A stretch of DNA of 64,000 bases from Enterocloster aldenensis. Lineage in GTDB: Bacteria; Bacillota; Clostridia; Lachnospirales; Lachnospiraceae. A program made the position numbers and the translations under genes. Location: NCBI RefSeq assembly GCF_003434055.1, contig NZ_QVEX01000005.1, positions 297,784-361,783 of the forward strand. Direction: 5' to 3'. Of the stretch, positions 61,143 through 64,000 are shown in pieces (within the stretch, counting starts at the first letter, position 1; each line of letters begins with the position of its first letter). The notes under the pieces are model-generated. The model searched no databases and had not been told where the DNA came from. It saw only the letters and a program-made list of their open reading frames with translations.

Positions 61143-63623
61143 TCAATTTACAGTAAGGGCACACAGAAAATCATTCTGAAGCGCTTTAAAATATTCCGTG
61201 GCGTCATTAAGCCCCATCTTGGCGGTTTCCTGGGTCTGAGGGTCATAAAGGGTCACATTATACTGGTCATAACCGGACAGCAGCACATATTGCCCTGCAT
61301 CCACATAGGCAATGACCGGAATCCCCTTATCAATATAATACAGGACCTGGCTCAGGCTGCAGCCGCCCGCGTCAATGAGGATCAGCCCTTCCTCATACAT
61401 CCTGCTTCCGTCAAAGGAATCCAGGTACTTGGTCATCTTCCTCGCCTCTTCCACCGGAGACTTGATATTGCGGATAGGGCCTCGGTTAATCCTGTCCCAT
61501 ACAATATGCTGGTTGCTGTCCGTTACGAATCCCATCTGTCCGTAAGCCATGTTCACGGCCGTGCCAAAGCTTCTGGAGCACCCCAGATAATGGCCTCCGC
61601 CGTAAGCATGGAACACCATGCCCGTATCTGCCTGGGCCGTTGCTGCAAAACTGATATCCAGGGTACTTGCGAACTCATAGGAAAATGCCCTTGGCGCTGA
61701 TATATTTACCTTATCCCCGTTCAGATCCGAGTCAGTCTGTACATAATATACCCGGCCCCGGTCCTGGGAGGCAAAGTAGCCAATGCCTTTTAATTCCCCG
61801 TCATCCACCTTCTGGTTGCAGACAATGGTATCCTGGTCCTGATACATGTATTGGTTTTCGCTTATCCGCACCAGGCGTTTCAGATGGATACGCCCATCCT
61901 CCGCCACCACATCCGAGATATAGATGCCGTCCTTCCTGTACTCGCTTTCCACCTGCATCTCATTGTCCACAATGTACATGGCGTACATGGGCATGCCCTT
62001 CATCCGGCCATTTACAATCCATTTGTCTCCGGAATTGCTGAAACCATAAATCAGGTCGTTGCCCACAAATCCCAATACCCTGACATAATCTCCCTCAGAT
62101 CCTGTTATCTCCTGTTTCTGGGCCGTGTTGAAATCCATGACGTGGACCTTCTCCGACTCATAAAGACTGGCCCCGTCCTGCCATGCAATCCTGCTTCCAT
62201 CCCCGCTTACCGCGAAGCTGCCTTTTGTAAGTCCCTGTGCAACCACGAGGAATTCATTGCTTTTTAAGTCAATGCCATATACACTTCCCTCCAGCATCAG
62301 GTACATCATGCTGTTCTGGCTGAGATAGGACAGGGTGCTGATATCCTCCCTGATTTTCTCAAAAGATTCCGATGCGGCCAGATAGAATTTTTCATTGACC
62401 GTATCCTTTTCCGCGTCATAGCTATAATATATGACTCCCATGTGTCCCTCGTATTTCCCCCGGTTCATATAACCATATACAAGGAAATCCACGGTCCCGT
62501 CCTCCTGGACGGACAGTATTTTCACATCATGCCTGTCATACCTGCTTCTGATTCCATCATCCTTGCTGCTGTCAAATGTAAAAATGCGCACCAATTCATT
62601 GTCAGTCTGGTCATAACACCACAGGTCCCCTCCTGTCTTAAAGGCAAGATAGCGGGACTTGGGGCTTTTAACAGTCTTCACCATATTATCATTGGTAATT
62701 CCCAGAATAATACGTTTACCGGAAAATGCTTCCCTTTTCCCAGTGAACATCTCATTGGCATTGCGCTCGTAATTCATCATGTAAATCCGCTTCTCATTCC
62801 ACTTCATGGTGAAATTATCTTCCGTGTCAACCAGGGTCCTGGTATTATCACTTTCAGTGATTGCCACCGTATACCTGACTTTTACCTGGCCCATGATGCC
62901 GTCAAATTCCTGCAGCGTCACCTGTGGCTCCCCCACCATTTCCACAGGAAGCCCGTCCCAGGTAAGATGGTTGAAGCTGGCCCTGATTGTCACATGTCCA
63001 AGATTGCTGTTGTCTTCTGTATCATTGGTCTCCAGATAAGAAACCAGCTCCCTTGCCTGATTATAATCCAGGCTCTTTCTGGAAAATTCCTCTGCCAGGC
63101 TGACCATATCGTAAGCATAGTTGTTATCCGGCCACACAATCCTGGTATAATAGCGGATCTGCCGCTCACTGGTGCTGACATTCAGCGTAAGATAATACGG
63201 CTCATTCCTTATCAAAAGGTTTTGAATGGGAAGAACTGCCGTAGTACTCCCTTCAGAACTGTCCCACTCCGTTACATCCGTGCGCTCAATCAGCCTGTCC
63301 AACGACAGGTTCCTCACTTCATAGCTGATTCCTGTTATGGTATTGCCATATTCCGTTATCTTAATCCCCAATTCACGGTTTTCAGGCAGCACAGAGATAC
63401 TGTCCCTGGCCGCCTGATTGCCCATGTCCTGCATATAACCGTGCAGGCAGTTGATTTCTTTTCCATTTAACTTCATATACACCACAGGGAGGGAAGGTTC
63501 CTCCATGGAAGTGTAAACCGTATTTTCCTTTTCCATTGCGTTCCGGGCACTGATAAAATAGATTACAAGGGCCGCTATAAATATCAGGAATAAAATTCCT
63601 GCTTTCTGTAATGTTCTTTTCAT
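61143..63623 (-). CDS. Large membrane-anchored protein, beta-propeller-like with C39-like end
   Basis: An 826-residue protein with one N-terminal membrane helix (about 8-26, AGILFLIFIAALVIYFISA) and a large outside part. Residues about 290-620 repeat blade-like strands (SRYLAFKTGGDLWCYDQTDN, GSRIAWQDGASLYESEKVHVMDF), suggesting a propeller. The last ~150 residues (CSLSQVLYYIDKGIPVIAYVDAGQYVLLSGYDQYNVTLYDP) resemble peptidase C39-like domains, but the usual Cys-His pair is not evident (GGQYV in place of a GHF/HWV histidine). I do not recognise a named family. It is transcribed alone; its terminator is the palindrome at 61128-61148. Confidence 0.8.
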   Translation of the reverse strand: MKRTLQKAGILFLIFIAALVIYFISARNAMEKENTVYTSMEEPSLPVVYMKLNGKEINCLHGYMQDMGNQAARDSISVLPENRELGIKITEYGNTITGISYEVRNLSLDRLIERTDVTEWDSSEGSTTAVLPIQNLLIRNEPYYLTLNVSTSERQIRYYTRIVWPDNNYAYDMVSLAEEFSRKSLDYNQARELVSYLETNDTEDNSNLGHVTIRASFNHLTWDGLPVEMVGEPQVTLQEFDGIMGQVKVRYTVAITESDNTRTLVDTEDNFTMKWNEKRIYMMNYERNANEMFTGKREAFSGKRIILGITNDNMVKTVKSPKSRYLAFKTGGDLWCYDQTDNELVRIFTFDSSKDDGIRSRYDRHDVKILSVQEDGTVDFLVYGYMNRGKYEGHMGVIYYSYDAEKDTVNEKFYLAASESFEKIREDISTLSYLSQNSMMYLMLEGSVYGIDLKSNEFLVVAQGLTKGSFAVSGDGSRIAWQDGASLYESEKVHVMDFNTAQKQEITGSEGDYVRVLGFVGNDLIYGFSNSGDKWIVNGRMKGMPMYAMYIVDNEMQVESEYRKDGIYISDVVAEDGRIHLKRLVRISENQYMYQDQDTIVCNQKVDDGELKGIGYFASQDRGRVYYVQTDSDLNGDKVNISAPRAFSYEFASTLDISFAATAQADTGMVFHAYGGGHYLGCSRSFGTAVNMAYGQMGFVTDSNQHIVWDRINRGPIRNIKSPVEEARKMTKYLDSFDGSRMYEEGLILIDAGGCSLSQVLYYIDKGIPVIAYVDAGQYVLLSGYDQYNVTLYDPQTQETAKMGLNDATEYFKALQNDFLCALTVN

Positions 63624-63772
63624 ATGTGTATCTGTTCCTCATATACAGGTTATTTTGGTTATCTCTTATTTTATATAATAACCAGTAAAACTACAACTTA
63701 ATCTTTTCGAAATTTTGTGTGAACCCTTTGCCGGATTGAAAACGGAACCTTGGAACAACGGTATATCCCTGC

Positions 63773-64000
63773 CTATATGAAACAAATCCCTCTGGCGCAC
63801 CGTCTGTTATGCATTTCATTCAATAACAGGACCTTTATCAAATCCCTGAGCCATGACGGCCTGTAAACCGGCTTTGGCGGTGGGACTGGTCTGGGCGGTC
63901 TAGGTGGCTGCGGAACCGGTCTCGGTGGCTGCGGCGGCCTTGGTGGCGGCGGAACCGGTCTCGGTGGCTGCGGCGGCCTCGGTGGCGGTGGGACTGGCCT
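63773..64000 (-). CDS. Proline-rich repeat protein, C-terminal end only
   Basis: A minus-strand frame open from the window edge to the TAG at 63773-63775 (76 codons, including the stop). It encodes PPPPRPPQPPRPVP repeats and then VYRPSWLRDLIKVLLLNEM and HNRRCARGICFI. The DNA repeat (39 bases) keeps the frame and the tail is a helix with basic and cysteine residues, both supporting a real gene. Such tails are known to me from small clostridial proteins with P-rich linkers, but the name is unknown. The 5' part lies outside the window. Confidence 0.6.
   Translation of the reverse strand, partial: RPVPPPPRPPQPPRPVPPPPRPPQPPRPVPQPPRPPRPVPPPKPVYRPSWLRDLIKVLLLNEMHNRRCARGICFI
63886..64000. repeat. 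39-bp GC-rich tandem repeat in the proline-rich gene
   Basis: The plus-strand unit starting GGTGGCTGCGGCGGCC repeats with a 39-base period from about 63902 to the window edge, with shorter copies before. It encodes 13-residue proline-rich units. The copy number beyond the window is unknown. Confidence 0.7.

Noticed and set aside
63886..64000. CRISPR or intergenic GC-rich repeat at the right edge
   Set aside because: The 39-bp period is a multiple of three and keeps an open frame for proline-rich units with a plausible tail, so it is coding.

Overview
The window looks like chromosomal DNA of a gut Clostridia bacterium, most likely family Lachnospiraceae, perhaps the Enterocloster (Clostridium bolteae/clostridioforme) group. 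The reasons are mid-range GC coding sequence between AT-rich gaps, strong GGAGG ribosome sites, an S-box riboswitch before metK, Rex-type control of AdhE, YesM/YesN sensor pairs and ECF transporters. The genus is my impression, not a computed result.

Layout. (1) 1-4.9 kb: an RNA-repair locus on the minus strand, with an RtcB RNA ligase, then an intergenic RNA that folds as a circularly permuted tRNA mimic (bacterial Y-RNA type), then an SPFH/slipin gene cut by the window edge; two WYL-domain regulators are divergent. (2) 4.9-6.1 kb: a gene-free stretch with two very long GC-rich inverted repeats around a T-rich degenerate repeat tract. (3) 6.1-12.6 kb: a small XRE regulator and fermentative aldehyde/alcohol metabolism (AdhE with a consensus promoter and Rex operator, an ALDH, an iron ADH). 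(4) 13.2-26.4 kb: a minus-strand carbohydrate-use cluster: YesM/YesN-type sensor and regulator, ABC sugar importer without its own ATPase, GH127 glycosidase, zinc dehydrogenase, split transketolase, SDR, and a small gene carrying an in-frame palindromic insertion. (5) 26.6-31.9 kb: metK with its SAM-I riboswitch, then an HscC-type Hsp70 and a membrane J-domain partner on the plus strand. (6) 31.9-40.1 kb: a Pot-like ABC importer with adenine deaminase and a second amidohydrolase, facing a LysR regulator. (7) 40.1-42.3 kb: a 27-residue membrane peptide with a nearby partial copy, and a secreted 5'-nucleotidase with an internal LysM domain. (8) 42.4-51.9 kb: one long minus-strand operon led by a GntR regulator: ECF transporter, TrpF-like protein without the catalytic cysteine, PfkB kinase, nucleoside hydrolase, DMT permease, HAD phosphatase, iron ADH; it reads as an uptake and breakdown pathway for a nucleoside-like compound. 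(9) 52.2-56.2 kb: PepSY proteins around an OmpR/EnvZ-type two-component system. (10) 56.3-64 kb: MurA, an NMT1/SsuA-type ABC importer led by a cysteine-rich protein with a hydrogenase-like C-terminal motif, a large membrane-anchored propeller-like protein, and the proline-rich end of another gene.

The most interesting items are the permuted tRNA-like RNA next to rtcB, the two giant hairpins, the protein-coding palindromic insertion at 13.5 kb, and the ECF/TrpF-like/nucleoside hydrolase operon. No protein or RNA search was possible; family calls rest on motifs read by eye.
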